Under the pieces are notes generated by a model. That model was not told the origin of the DNA, did not search any database, and worked only from the letters and a program-made list of their open reading frames with translations. A stretch of 64,000 bases of DNA from Planococcus citri (taxonomy: Eukaryota; Arthropoda; Insecta; Hemiptera; Pseudococcidae): NCBI RefSeq assembly GCF_950023065.1, contig NC_088680.1, positions 33,778,559 through 33,842,558 of the forward strand, written 5' to 3'. How positions within the stretch are numbered: position 1 is the first letter of the stretch; each line of letters starts with the position of its first letter. Positions 35,641-46,585 of the stretch are shown piece by piece. The translations under genes were made by a program, and so were the position numbers.

Positions 35641-38600
35641 TAAATCCCTGCACGAGTTAGGAACATGCACAACTTTACATACATTTCTTCTTCATCTTCA
35701 TGTACTTATATGTAAGTACCTACCTATTTAAAATTTACCCCAAATGTTTTGTTTATGATTTTCTCATTTATACTTTACATGATTCTACAATGTGTTGGAT
35801 TGTCACATTCACATTAAATGTGTCACATTTTCTGACGGATTTTCAGTGAAAAGTGATCTGTGTGTCAATGCAGTATGTCTGATTCGGATTCTGGGTAGAA
35901 TCGCCTCTTCTCTTCTATTAGATCATGTAGGAAGTACCTAGTTATTTTTAGTTGGTAAAATAAATTGATACTGCTTATAATAGCTTTCAATCTGAGGTAT
36001 GTTAAGTGGATTAAGTCTGAATGAAACTATAAGTTCTTTTATTCTACATCCAGATGGTTTGTATGTGGCATATTTGTGTTGAAGATGAGAGTGGAAAAAT
36101 CAAAAATTTGTCATGGACAGCTGAAATATCAACTTCAGCAGCAAAAAATTTCACCATGGGCTAGTCTCATCATACGTATTCAAATGCTTAAATATCATGA
36201 GAGGTTTGGGTATGCGACCTGTGTCAATTATTTTTGCTCAATTTTTAAAAATGCCACGTGAAAATCGAAAAATCAAAATATCAACTTCAGGAGTTGAAAA
36301 TTTTGGAATTTAGCTATATTCGAGCCCTCTAACCATTGGCCCAAGAATCATTGAAAGCTACGAATGTCACTTAGGGCACCTCTTCTGTAAGTTGAAATCA
36401 TCGATCTGAATGAACTCAAAGATACGAAAATAGTTACATCTTGAAATCGCCATTAATCCGCATCATCTGCAGAAATATGACTGACCAAAAAACTGCTACC
36501 AGACATCCAGGGGGCTTTGCACTTAACGCGACATCTGGACAATCGGAAATATGTATACGGTTAGTGCGCCGCACAGCGAGGTTAATAACTGAAACAACTG
36601 TGGCATGCAGCGGGAGGCATGGCCATAGCAATAGCAATGATATATAAATTGTCGATGACGGCGGCGGCGGTGGCGGTATCGACATAGCGCAACGACATCG
36701 CATATTTAAATCGATTTTACAGAAGATGGCTTTCTCAACAGTTTATAATTCGCAAGAAGGCGAAAACGTACGTGATATACGAAAGAGTTTCGAGTTTTCC
36801 GCGTTTTATTGCGACGACTGCGACGACGACGGCCATCCAGCATCCAGCACAGCATATACACAGGTGTATAGCAGGCAGATACGAGTAGATACCTATAGGA
36901 GGATACGAATCAAAGTACATCTTAGTTTGTTGATCGCGGCAACCATCGATCATTGACCGTTACCACTCAATTGTATTGAATGTTTATAATGGAGAATCCG
37001 CGATGACAATTTCTCAATGTACGTGTTCCATGTCCGATTGACGTTTATATTGGCCTGGCTGCCGTTTTCACTACAATGTCAAAGGTGCTAGCACGTTTTT
37101 ATTTTGACGAATTTATTTATGTAACAATAATATGTACTTACAGTGTATTCTGAGACGTGTAAGACATATAGAATTTAATTCTAATACGCAATATGTACAG
37201 TACGTAATATCGCGCACATGCACATGTGTCTGTGTACAATGTGCTACATGCGAGAATGAACGCGAACCGCTCTAATGGATGCAGCCTTTGCCGATATTCT
37301 ATCAAATTAACCGCCCAAGTACGGCGAACGACGTTATCAGACGATCAAAGTGCAATAACCTGTGTGTAAATGGATCGACGATGATGTATTTATTAATGGA
37401 GCATATTTACCGAGAAAAATGTGTCCACCGTCTATTGAGAGAAATGTATCGGACCATTTCCGTGAAAAGAAAGCATTTTGAAATTTTCAATTTTTTGATC
37501 AGGTTTTGATTCTATGCAGATTGGGACTTCTTATGAGGGAATCGTTTGCATAAAAAACTATAAAATAAATTGTATTTTGTTTTATCACAATTATGTAATT
37601 CTGTCATTATTGGAAAGCTCATTCAATCTACCTTGTGCTTTTGCGTGCCACGCGATCCTCTCAAATTTGAGTTTTCTGAAAAAGTTTCGTCGTCAATTTT
37701 CAAATTTCTTTCAATTTTTACACTTTGTGATTAGATTTGCTTGTCAATGGAAGATTAGAGGATCAAAGTTCGTCCCATACCATCCTGCCATCCATAATCA
37801 TATCATCCATGAAATGGTATAAGTCAAATATATTTTGATATACCTAATAGCCGCTATATTTTCAAATTTTTTCAGTACAAAATAAATTCAAATTCAATTC
37901 CTAAAATATCCGTTCATGAATTCATGATATCTTCTCAAAGTTCACAGGTTTTGGTATGAATCGCAACTTATTAATGATAATAGAAAAGAAAAATTACACA
38001 CTTTAATTAACTCTCCCCCCTCCCTCCATGTCTAATCATCAAAACTTTGCACATGAAAATACTCGCTTCTATTTTCTCAAATTAAAAAAAAAAAAAAACT
38101 AAAAAAATAAGAGAAATTATTTAAAAAGTTGAAAAAGAAATGGAAAATAACAATTGAACAAGTAAAGACTTTAAATAAAAATGAGTCGGCAGGGAGTGAA
38201 AGTTGTCAAGAAGTATTTGAATTAAGTAGCCAAAATTTCCAACAAAAAAAAGTTGGTAGAAAAAAAGTTGTAAAAAAAGTAAAATATGTACTTATTTTTG
38301 AAAAAATTACAAAACTTTTCAATTAAAAAAAAGACTGGGAATATATTTTGAATTGGCAGCACTGTAGGGTGTACTTATTTTTTCATAAGCACAACCGTTC
38401 ATTTACATATTATAATTTTAAATTTTAATTTAAAACGCATCTGAAATAAATTTGACCTTTGATTTTCTAGAAGATGTGGGGAGCGAGGGGGGTATAAAGT
38501 AAATTGAAAGGATTTTGAAAATACTGTAAAAAGGTAGTGAAAAAGTAGTCATTTAAAATTTCCCACAAAAATCTGTAAGACCCTGAAAAATTTTCCAACA

Positions 38601-38800
38601 TTATAAAATAGGTATAAAATAAAAAACATGACATGTATGATTCTGTTGATGAAATATTTTATCAATTTTTCCATCCTCCCCTCTTTTTCCGTTTCCCTTG
38701 CAAGCTGCATCCACGTATTTTACATACAAAAACTAGATACAATAGGTAATCAAAGTTGTTCCAATTTGGAAGCTCCTACTCTGTAAAAATTTCACAATTA
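35641..38800. other. Non-coding DNA, no gene seen
   Basis: Includes a CpG-richer patch (36440-37400) with a (GGC)n run at 36660-36674 inside a short GTCGAT/ATCGAC hairpin. Open frames here overlap on both strands and show no domain. Nothing else is supported. Confidence 0.45.
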
Positions 38801-39245
38801 CAGTCAAACTTTGAGTTCAACTCAGAGTCTTAGGATACTCTTTTTCAAAAATAAATTGAAAGAGTCAGAGAGTTCGAACTTTTCAAAAAAGAGTTCTGAA
38901 GAGTTCAAAAACTCCTCTAACAAGTGAAAACTTTTTTTTGACGTCAATTACTTATCCTTCAAGCGAAGTATCTGATTGGACTTATCAAAACTTCAAAATA
39001 TTGGAAAATTTCTCTCAAGTTCTGATACGAGTATCTTGATTTTGGTAAACATGATTTGACCTTAGAAGTTTTTTTACACTCAAAATAGATTTGAAAAAAG
39101 TAAAAATGGAAAGGAGTCGAAAAGAGTTTCAAACTTTTTGAGATAAGTTGACTCGTAAAATAGTTTGAACTATTTTGATGGAAAAAGAGCTGCAAAAGAG
39201 TTTTGACTCATTTTTGAAAGAAAAGTTGAACTCAGAGTTTCACTG
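38801..39245. mobile_element. Inverted-repeat element (MITE-like)
   Basis: CAGTCAAACTTTGAGTTCAA at the left end matches the reverse complement of the right end (CAGTGAAACTCTGAGTTCAA) with two mismatches. The interior repeats GAGTTC/GAACTC words. TA precedes the left end but TT follows the right end, so a mariner-type TA duplication is possible but not proven. No coding capacity. Confidence 0.55.
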
Positions 39246-39652
39246 TTTTCTGATGAAAGCTCCAAATCTTTCTGAAACTGTTAAGTTTATAAAAAAGTCA
39301 ACTTTTTTTTTTTACTGAAGAGTCTGTAAGAAGCAGGGGAAAGAGGGGGTCTTTTTGCCATGCACACAAATTTTGGAGCTCAATTTCCAAATTCATATAA
39401 GAATTCAAACTAAAAATTTTTCAATAAAATTCAAGTTTTTTTTCCATTCGAAATAACCTATTTTTAAAAAAATGGCCTCTAAGAAAACAAATTATATAAA
39501 TATCGCAACACAGGAATTGGTGATTTTATGCTTGATAATTTTGTTTCTGTACCTACATTTTTTTTGAGGAACCAAACTGCCAAGTAGTTAAACGATTTTT
39601 TTTTTACAATTTTAAGGAACTATAAAATGTATGAATAGCCATATGCTTCTTT
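39246..39652. other. Left flank of the LTR retrotransposon, no gene
   Basis: AT-rich host DNA with A/T homopolymers. The pre-insertion site would join this sequence to 56708 onward through a single TCAA. Confidence 0.6.
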
Positions 39653-39656
39653 TCAA
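39653..39656. repeat. Target-site duplication TCAA, left copy
   Basis: Abuts the TG of the left LTR. The matching copy is 56704-56707. Confidence 0.9.
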
Positions 39657-40113
39657 TGTAAATATAATGATATTAAGTACCACTAGATGATACTTGCATA
39701 AGCTGAATACTCTGAGAATATTACTTACCCCGGCCAAAGGCTATACCAATTATATCACACAATGAGTAAAATGTAGTCACGTGTAAGACACTTTGTATTA
39801 AATGTAAAATAACAAACACAATTAAATACCTTTAGAAGGTTTATATGTATCAACACGATACTTACACTTAAACTAATTAAACAATAATTAAAACTAATAT
39901 TATACGCTTTCTTGCCAATTATGGCTATAATACACCACCGAGATTATACCGCGTCGACACGTCCGATCACTACGTACCTCAACAATATAACAATCGGCCG
40001 CAGCGCCGCTCCGTGGGCTTGTAGCCCTGTGTCGCGACGCGTGATCAGTGTTACCAACACATATACTTAATCCTATATAACCCTTACAGGTCCGGCATAT
40101 CTCCCCTCTATCA
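39657..40113 (-). repeat. 3' LTR of the retrotransposon
   Basis: 457 bp, the downstream LTR in transcription direction. Identical in length to 56247-56703, with one substitution (39851). On the minus strand it starts TGATAGAGGGGAG and ends TATTTACA. Confidence 0.97.
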
Positions 40114-40128
40114 TATGCCCCTTCGTGG
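40114..40128 (-). other. Probable polypurine tract
   Basis: Directly upstream of the 3' LTR the minus strand reads ACGAAGGGGCATA. The purine core GAAGGGG is short and is followed by CATA before the LTR, so this is a weak tract. Position is the main support. Confidence 0.5.
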
Positions 40129-41290
40129 CTTTACTCAATGAGTATAACCAGTCGTGGAAAGCACGGATCAGAGAGAGAAAGATATGTCGAAGCTGTAAGG
40201 CTGGTCCCTGTGGGAGCAGTCTCTGCCCCTCGTGGTGTTCCACTGCGGGAAATTCGAGGCAGAGTAAATCCAATTTTAGCCCACTGTGCACGTAGCAATA
40301 CCCCCGAAGCTCCCCTTCGCGATCCTGCACCACCCGCTGTCGCATCCGAAGATACGAGCAACGAATAAGGACAGAATACACGAAGTTGAAAACATCGGGT
40401 AAGTATGTACTATCTAGCGACAGAATACAAAAATAAAGACTTTTTCCCTATTCTACTAATTTTTTCAAACTCCCGAATCAAAATGGATAGACGAGACAAA
40501 AATTAGACTAGCGAACCGAATGTCTGGTTACTGTGAACCAACGTAGAAGGTACGTGTCGTCTACCTGTGGTAGTAAGTCGCGTCGTACGTCGAGTATGAA
40601 GAAATTACAAAACATTTTACAAAAGAAAATAGGACTGTATCGATGCGTCGAGAATACAAATCTTAAAAATAAAACAATTGTCCAAAAATACGCATCGTAA
40701 AAACAATTTGTCAAATCTTACAAAATAAAACTAAATCTAATCAGTCCTTTCGAATTATAGATAAACAAAAATTAATCAGTCTGTGACCGAATAAAGTTAC
40801 ATGTAATCAAATTATAACAATCAGCACAAATATATCAATCGAAAAATGCAACGTAGCGGATTAATAATCGAATTATCGAACCAAAATGCAGATGATTATC
40901 GTCGGATGTTAAAGTTGACTTCTTCGAATACAGATAATGACGTTGAAATAAAACGTTGGCGGAATGTTACCTCGCCTTGGTTGCGATGATGCCAAGTCAG
41001 TGGCGACTACGATGATATTTCGACGATTGCTGTTGAGAGAGTTGATTAATAAGGTACCCTGTGGGTAATTTTTATGAAATGTCAATTTGACATCGTTGCG
41101 CGATTATGTTAAAAAATAATCTCGACTCATTTTTTGCAATTTTTACGTTAGTCCACTCGATTTTGGCAAATTAGACAAAGTTCAAAACTACGAAAAATGA
41201 ATAAGACTTCGAGTGGAAGATTTTTTAATGAAAATTCTGGTGAAATTGGACCCTAGGTTCAAACCTTTTTTGAATTTATCAGTACCTACT
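40129..41290 (-). other. 3' non-coding part of the element
   Basis: About 1.2 kb between the RING gene and the polypurine tract. It includes a GC-richer patch (40130-40370) open in several frames but without an ATG-initiated, domain-bearing ORF on either strand. Confidence 0.5.
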
Positions 41291-41296
41291 TTTATT
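41291..41296 (-). terminator. Poly(A) signal after the RING ORF
   Basis: Minus-strand AATAAA, about 147 nt beyond the stop codon at 41443 and well before the 3' LTR. Fits a transcript of its own for this gene. Confidence 0.4.
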
Positions 41297-41442
41297 CGGA
41301 TAGGTACCTACAATTTGGATGTTGAAATTATAATACAAAAATGGCCAAAATTTTTATCTTTTCTGAGTCGTACGTAGTTGTTATTTTTCACCAGATTTTA
41401 TGTATTAGACTGTGTCTAAGTCGTGTTTACGATTGTATCGTA

Positions 41443-44073
41443 TTAGCTCTCTGGCATGTCAGCATCTTCGTGGTTGATTGTAGCGTTTGCGCTATCTTTG
41501 TTGCTATTCGCTTCGCCTTGTTGGCGTTGAGGTTTCGGCGTACTAGTAAGGAAGTTTGCTGCATTTTGCGACTTATTCGGCGACGGTCCTGTGGATCCTT
41601 GCGTCGTGTTTATCGGCGCCTGTGGCGTACCAGGGTTTGATGTTGACGGGTATTCTGAAAATGGAACCGTTCCTGGTTGAACAGTCGTTTCCACTCCTTC
41701 CTCCATTTTCTCAGGTGTTTTTGGACTGTGTCCAGTGTACTCAGTTTTTCCATCTCTTACAATGGTGAAAGCTGGTTTATCGATCGTTGGGGGTAGCCCT
41801 TGGTGTTTTGCAACTTGATTATTTCCAAATGGTTGCATTTGTTTTGTTTCAGGAGCATGTTGCTGAATAGTTTGATTCAATTCGTCGCAAGCTTGATTGA
41901 ATCTGGTAGTCGAAATGTTCATCATTTGTTGTCCTCCAGGTATATCAACCATCTTTTGTACCGTTTCCGGTGTGGTTTCGATACCTTCCATTGCAACATG
42001 TTGTTGCGTTTGTTGCGCTTGTTGAGCGTTAAATTGCTCCAAGTTAGCTTGACTAAGTCCCGCGTTTACGAGTGTATTGTCGTTAATTCCAGCTTGTTGC
42101 TGACCAATCGGTATGTAATCCGTTCCTGGACTTTCGAATTGTAATTCGGCTTGTTTTTCGGGAAATTCATCGTCCTGTTGAACGAAATGTTGAGATGATT
42201 GCGAGTATTCCGAAGAAGTCTCATCGTCGTAATATTGGAAGGCGTCTTCTTCCCCTTCGTTCTCTTCACGTTCCCGCTCTTTCGGATCTTTTGGCGGCAT
42301 GATGAGGTCGTCGCGGATTGCGAATACGTAATCGTGATAGACCTCTGGTTCAAACCAGGGTCCAAAGTCGTCCATGTTTGGTCGCATGTTGCCGAAAAAG
42401 TTTTCAGGTCCCATTATCTCTACGATACCGTTGTAGGTTCTCGACCAGGAATCCGTGAAAACTTTCGTATAAGCTGCTACCAGCTGTTCATTCTGGTCGG
42501 GGAAATACATTAGTGGCATAAGGTAGATTTCTCTAACCTTATATTTTCGCATTAGTCTTAATAGTTCCGCATAATGTTCGCGGAAAGTCGTCGGTGACAT
42601 GCCATTGAACATGTCCCAGTTTCCAATTGAGTACATGACTCGAGGTGGTAAGTTTTTTAACTTAGTTAGGCAGTCGATCAGGTCGACAATGCTCAAATCA
42701 CGTCGGTAGAGTCCTGGGTGTAATGCTTGTAGCATATTTTGTCTAAGTCGAAGCATATATTGGATCATTCCCCAAATATATCCATCTCCCATCATTAGGA
42801 CGTCTTGAGCTGCAACTGCAGTGTATACGCCGTTCGCGGCTTGGTTGTGGAACGTCGCGAGGAGTGTGTATCGACACGGGTAAAATTGCAGTGGAAAGAA
42901 TGGATATAACGTCGTTGCTTTTATCGCATATCGTCGAAAAAATCGATCGTGTTCTCGTTTCGTCTGTGCGAAAGGTCCTTTACGTTCACGTTCTAATTTG
43001 CTTCGACTTTTTGTCTGTTGTGTGCGGTAAATGCTACGTTTCTCAGTTGTAGGTACGTGTAACGCAGGTGGTATCAATTTGCCTTGATCGTCGTATTGTG
43101 GTACCTGGTCCATCACCGAAACGTGAGGAGGTACCTGGTCAGGTCTGGCTGCTGCCAGATTTACGTTGGCATTTGGTGCCATTTGCTGCTGTGCTGCTGC
43201 GGCACAATGTTGGTTTGCTTTCGACATTCGAATGTTGCCGGGGGATATTCCTCTCGGTAGCCGTGGCGGCGGCATTTGATGTTGTAACATCTGTTGTTGT
43301 GGATTGTAAGTTGGAGTCGGAGCTCGGCCTCTTATCGTTGGGTTTGGTGCGAAGCTCTTCTGTATATTGCCTGTTGGCAATTTTTGACCTTGTGTACTTT
43401 TTAGCGGTGGTCTGTATTCATGTATCGGACGTTGAATATTTTCGAAGTCCGGTTGGATTGCGGCTGCAGCTGCGTAGGACGCTGGTGTCGATGTTGATGT
43501 ACCAGGTTGGTTTGTGTTGTCAGATTGAACTGATAATACGTTCGCAGCTGTGCTGAGAATAACGGATGCGTCGTCAGCGTTTCTCGCTGGTGTAGTCGAT
43601 CTTGATCGTGATCGCCTCTCATTAGCTTTAGATAAAGCTAATTGGTAAAGACTTTTAGTCTTAGCGAGTTGAGTTTTCGTACTCGTAAGTTCTGCCTGTA
43701 GCTTCGCTACTAGAGCTTGGGTTTGCGCGATTTGTTGCTCACTAGTGGCGTGGCTATCCTGCCAGAATTGAGCTTCAATTTCCACTGTCGAGTTTGCCAG
43801 CGCACGTAAGTCTAGCGCTTGTAGCGTAGTCTGCATTAGGTGAAATTGTGAGGCGTAAAGTGTCATGTTACACTGATCACGAGGGCAGATGACCATTTGT
43901 TGTCCGTTGGCGCTTGCCTCGGTACACATGTCTCTTACGCATGCTGCGTGGAATACGTGTTTGCAATCACTTGTTGCGAGTACGGTGGCGGCTTCCTTTA
44001 GGTCTGCCGTGATCGCCGGTTTGAAGATTACGAGGTGGCATTTTTCGCACGTTAATGCTGGAAGCGCCGACAT
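41443..44073 (-). CDS. RING-finger, coiled-coil and SGNH-like accessory protein
   Basis: 876 codons from ATG 44073, which follows a consensus splice acceptor (CACAG|ATG); the frame upstream of it has no ATG. Residues 9-68 have RING-type zinc ligand spacing: C9-x2-C12, C37-x-H39, H42-x2-C45, C63-x4-C68. The last pair is wider than the usual C-x2-C, but C-P after it is typical. Such domains usually act as E3 ubiquitin ligases. Residues about 85-150 form a coiled coil, then an R-S stretch and a Q/P/A-rich linker. Residues about 425-595 resemble an SGNH hydrolase: M-G-D-G (428-431) for block I, S-I-G-N-W-D (482-487) for block III, then I-Y-L-M-P. The nucleophile Ser of G-D-S is Gly. The C-terminal 270 residues are acidic, Q/N/T-rich. 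AATAAA follows at 41291-41296. Confidence 0.8.
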   Translation of the reverse strand: MSALPALTCEKCHLVIFKPAITADLKEAATVLATSDCKHVFHAACVRDMCTEASANGQQMVICPRDQCNMTLYASQFHLMQTTLQALDLRALANSTVEIEAQFWQDSHATSEQQIAQTQALVAKLQAELTSTKTQLAKTKSLYQLALSKANERRSRSRSTTPARNADDASVILSTAANVLSVQSDNTNQPGTSTSTPASYAAAAAIQPDFENIQRPIHEYRPPLKSTQGQKLPTGNIQKSFAPNPTIRGRAPTPTYNPQQQMLQHQMPPPRLPRGISPGNIRMSKANQHCAAAAQQQMAPNANVNLAAARPDQVPPHVSVMDQVPQYDDQGKLIPPALHVPTTEKRSIYRTQQTKSRSKLERERKGPFAQTKREHDRFFRRYAIKATTLYPFFPLQFYPCRYTLLATFHNQAANGVYTAVAAQDVLMMGDGYIWGMIQYMLRLRQNMLQALHPGLYRRDLSIVDLIDCLTKLKNLPPRVMYSIGNWDMFNGMSPTTFREHYAELLRLMRKYKVREIYLMPLMYFPDQNEQLVAAYTKVFTDSWSRTYNGIVEIMGPENFFGNMRPNMDDFGPWFEPEVYHDYVFAIRDDLIMPPKDPKEREREENEGEEDAFQYYDDETSSEYSQSSQHFVQQDDEFPEKQAELQFESPGTDYIPIGQQQAGINDNTLVNAGLSQANLEQFNAQQAQQTQQHVAMEGIETTPETVQKMVDIPGGQQMMNISTTRFNQACDELNQTIQQHAPETKQMQPFGNNQVAKHQGLPPTIDKPAFTIVRDGKTEYTGHSPKTPEKMEEGVETTVQPGTVPFSEYPSTSNPGTPQAPINTTQGSTGPSPNKSQNAANFLTSTPKPQRQQGEANSNKDSANATINHEDADMPES

Positions 44074-44188
44074 CTGTGAAGCAAAATGAAACGAAAAAAA
44101 TACGCGGTAAATTCGGCACTTGTTCACGGATGTTTCGATTTTACGTAAATAAGGTCATGCATTAAAAAGCAAAAATAAATGTGTGGTA

Positions 44189-44479
44189 TTATTTACACTC
44201 ACCGTCTTCGTCGTTATTTGTACTTTTCGTACTTGAAGTTGGCTCGTTTGGTCCAGTTTTGGCCTCTTTCACGATTTTTCTCGCTACTCTGATCCAATCA
44301 CCAGGTTTGGTGGCAAGTCCGAATCGTTGTGTGTGATATGCACAAAAGTCGCGATTTTGCGTCGCTAGCACTTCGGATTCGTCAACGTTCGGATTCGTCG
44401 ACACTTTCCACTGTGGGTCTATGTCCGCGAGCCGTTTTTCGATCGGTGGAAATTCGTATACTTTCTCACCTTCCGACAT
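44189..44479 (-). CDS. 96-codon ORF of unknown function, possibly a spliced exon
   Basis: ATG at 44479 in context GCGAATG. The product begins M-S-E-G-E-K-V-Y-E-F and ends in a low-complexity T/S/N/D/E tail; the middle has W-I-R-V-A-R-K-I-V. The last codons contain GACG|GTGAGTGT, a strong 5' splice site (intron would begin 44203), and a perfect acceptor, TTGCTTCACAG, ends at 44074 immediately before the ATG of the RING ORF. Splicing would join it in the wrong phase for the RING frame and add about 28 other codons before a stop, so the two would overlap rather than fuse. Whether it is a separate small protein or an upstream ORF is open. No family recognised. Confidence 0.45.
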   Translation of the reverse strand: MSEGEKVYEFPPIEKRLADIDPQWKVSTNPNVDESEVLATQNRDFCAYHTQRFGLATKPGDWIRVARKIVKEAKTGPNEPTSSTKSTNNDEDGECK

Positions 44480-45596
44480 TCGCACTCGCGATTAGAAATT
44501 AAGCTTTCGAGCTTAAGAGTATGAAATAAATCGCACTTTACACAAAAGTATAATCGTGACTTGAATCGCACGTCTCACTACCGAGCGCACTTTGGATTCC
44601 GAAATCCTTTCGCACAAAGTCGCGAAAAATGTTTGGATTTTTCGATAAATCACAGTAAAAAGCAGTTCGCGAAGTAATTCGCACAATTACACGTCAAATG
44701 AGACACGTTTTATGAAAAACTTTCAGTTTAAAAAGGCAGAAATTCGCAAAAGTACACGAGTAAGCACATACCCGAACGGAGAACAGAACAATAATATTCG
44801 TAAAGTACGGCGTGTCGCTCGATGCAGCCGGTTGTATCGGCTTATCTGAGTCCCCCACCTACCTACTTCTTCTACGTTCGTAGCGTTCGGTTGGCGAAAA
44901 CGGCGCCGGTCGGGCGGCTGGTTGCGAACCGATCGTGTAAGTGATGTGTTTGTAGTGGTGACTACGATAAGTTCTAGGAATTTCTGCTGTCCGATTGCAA
45001 ACGTGTCGAGCTATGCTCGATTTCGATTAATTTTACGTCATATTTCAGTTGCTAATTAATATTTCAAAATTCTGTTTCGATAGAAATGTTCCTAATGAGT
45101 CTGTGCATCTTTTAGTATAAGAATATTTTTCCTTTGTTATGTAATTTTAATAAAAACTTGTTGTTTTATGTGAAAAAATCTAGTCATGTAATCGGCTGAT
45201 ACAATCAGCTCGATCGAATCGGTTTGTGTTGGCTATGTTGCCAAATGTCACTTTCATCGTGTTCGATGAATTTTCCAAAGTAAACTCGTCTACTTCTGTT
45301 TATTCGTCGGTTTTGGAAAAATTTTGACTTCAAGTCAACAAGTGGTGCTTGTCGCAATATTAAAAATTCAATTTTGGTTCGAAATGTGTTTCAAAATTTT
45401 GGAAAAGTCAGTTTTAGGTATTCGCTACGCGAAAATAGTTTTGAGTATTTGAATTTTAATTATTCATTTACGTAGGTATTACTTACCTATTTTGTACCTA
45501 ATACTTACGTTTCGAACTTGTAGTCTTGATGCGAATTTCTCAAATTCGGTTTTCTTCTTGTTGAAATAAATTTATTTACCTGTTTTTGGTTTGTTA
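44480..45596 (-). promoter_or_regulatory. Internal region with GC-rich, promoter-like core
   Basis: About 1.1 kb without a long frame. 44810-44960 is much richer in G, C and CpG (GGCGCCGGTCGGGCGG on the plus strand) than the rest of the element and lies upstream of the 96-codon and RING ORFs. A donor-like CGG|GTATGTG occurs on the minus strand near 44771. The arrangement resembles a promoter plus 5' UTR of an independent gene. No TATA box is evident, and function is inferred. Confidence 0.35.
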
Positions 45597-45659
45597 TTTA
45601 TTTTTAAGTTTTACCTAAATAAAAGTCTAGTCATTTTAACGTCGTGGAGAATTTTTATT
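45597..45659 (-). terminator. Two possible poly(A) signals after the 107-codon ORF
   Basis: Minus-strand AATAAA at 45654-45659 and 45597-45602. AT-rich surroundings. Could end the genomic-strand gag-pol-ORF RNA prematurely or mark the end of a subgenomic RNA. Confidence 0.35.
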
Positions 45660-45823
45660 CAAATATTTTACAATCTTAATTCTAGTCTTATTATTCTAGT
45701 CAATCTTAATTGAATTAAGCCTTTTGGCTGAAGATCTTCGAAAGTAGCGACTGTGTCGCAATATGTTAAGTCTTCGACTCGATATTGAAGATTTTTTCTT
45801 CGTAGGTAAATTTTAAGTCTTAT

Positions 45824-46147
45824 TTAAGGTCGTCGTATTCCAAAAGCTCCTGAGATTTCTCTGAACGTGGCTATCGGTATCGCTGGTCGTTTACGTATTT
45901 GTCCATTTATTTTCACCGTCGTTCTTATTTTGTCTCCACGTCTTGCGACTCGAGTTACTGTGATGACATATCCGTCGTTGCTGGCGATTTCCGGTTCGTT
46001 GAAGATTCGAAGTCTTTGCATCCAGTTTAAAAAAGTTGCAATTCGTATAAGTCTGTTCGCGTCTCCAAAATCACTGATGTAATCGATGTTGATCGTCGCC
46101 TCCTGTCGTCTTTGACGGACTTCTAGGGTAAAGCTGTGGATTGCCAT
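45824..46147 (-). CDS. 107-codon ORF of unknown function, downstream of pol
   Basis: Starts at ATG 46147 (M-A-I-H-S-F-T-L-E-V); the frame is open 44 codons further upstream without an ATG. The product is basic, with many R, I and T residues and alternating hydrophobics (T-I-N-I-D-Y-I; Y-V-I-T-V-T-R-V; T-T-V-K-I-N-G) suggesting a small beta-rich fold. No signal peptide, membrane span or catalytic motif is visible. AATAAA on the minus strand at 45654-45659, 165 nt past the stop, and again at 45597-45602, would end a transcript here. It may be a small accessory protein of the element. Unrecognised, and it could be non-functional. Confidence 0.45.
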   Translation of the reverse strand: MAIHSFTLEVRQRRQEATINIDYISDFGDANRLIRIATFLNWMQRLRIFNEPEIASNDGYVITVTRVARRGDKIRTTVKINGQIRKRPAIPIATFREISGAFGIRRP

Positions 46148-46585
46148 TTCGATTTTCGTTGTACGAATTTGTGTAAAACTGTCACGAAATTTTATCACGA
46201 AAGATAGGTTGAATACTCGCGTTACGTCGCAAATTCGCGTGAGATCAATCGGTGTACAATTTTCGATACTTTGTATCACACGTAGTTTAATTTCTTTGAA
46301 AAATACGTCGATTTCGATTATTCACGAAAAACGTTCGAAATACTCTCGTTTGTCTTAATTTCACTTGAAGTTATTTTTCCCTTTTTCCCTCGAAGGGAAT
46401 TTACCTTATTTTGAGGGAAAAATTAACTTCGCGAATTTTCATTCGATTTGAAAAATTCCAACGGCGTTGGATGTGTGCTATATTCAGGAGTAAATGAAAA
46501 TTGTCTAGAAAATTTTTTATGCATATTTTTGTTAGGTAGGTATGTTACCTATTTAGTCGAAATTTCGCGATTTTTCCGAAACTTT
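46148..46585 (-). other. Gap between pol and the 107-codon ORF
   Basis: 438 nt with no supported frame. The minus-strand frame of the next ORF stays open up to 46279, but only through a GTG codon. Confidence 0.5.

Noticed and set aside
40073..40381. 102-codon minus-strand frame running into the 3' LTR
   Set aside because: No ATG, and part of it is LTR sequence; no domain.
43068..43556. 162-codon plus-strand frame inside the RING gene
   Set aside because: Antisense shadow of the 876-codon gene with biased codons.
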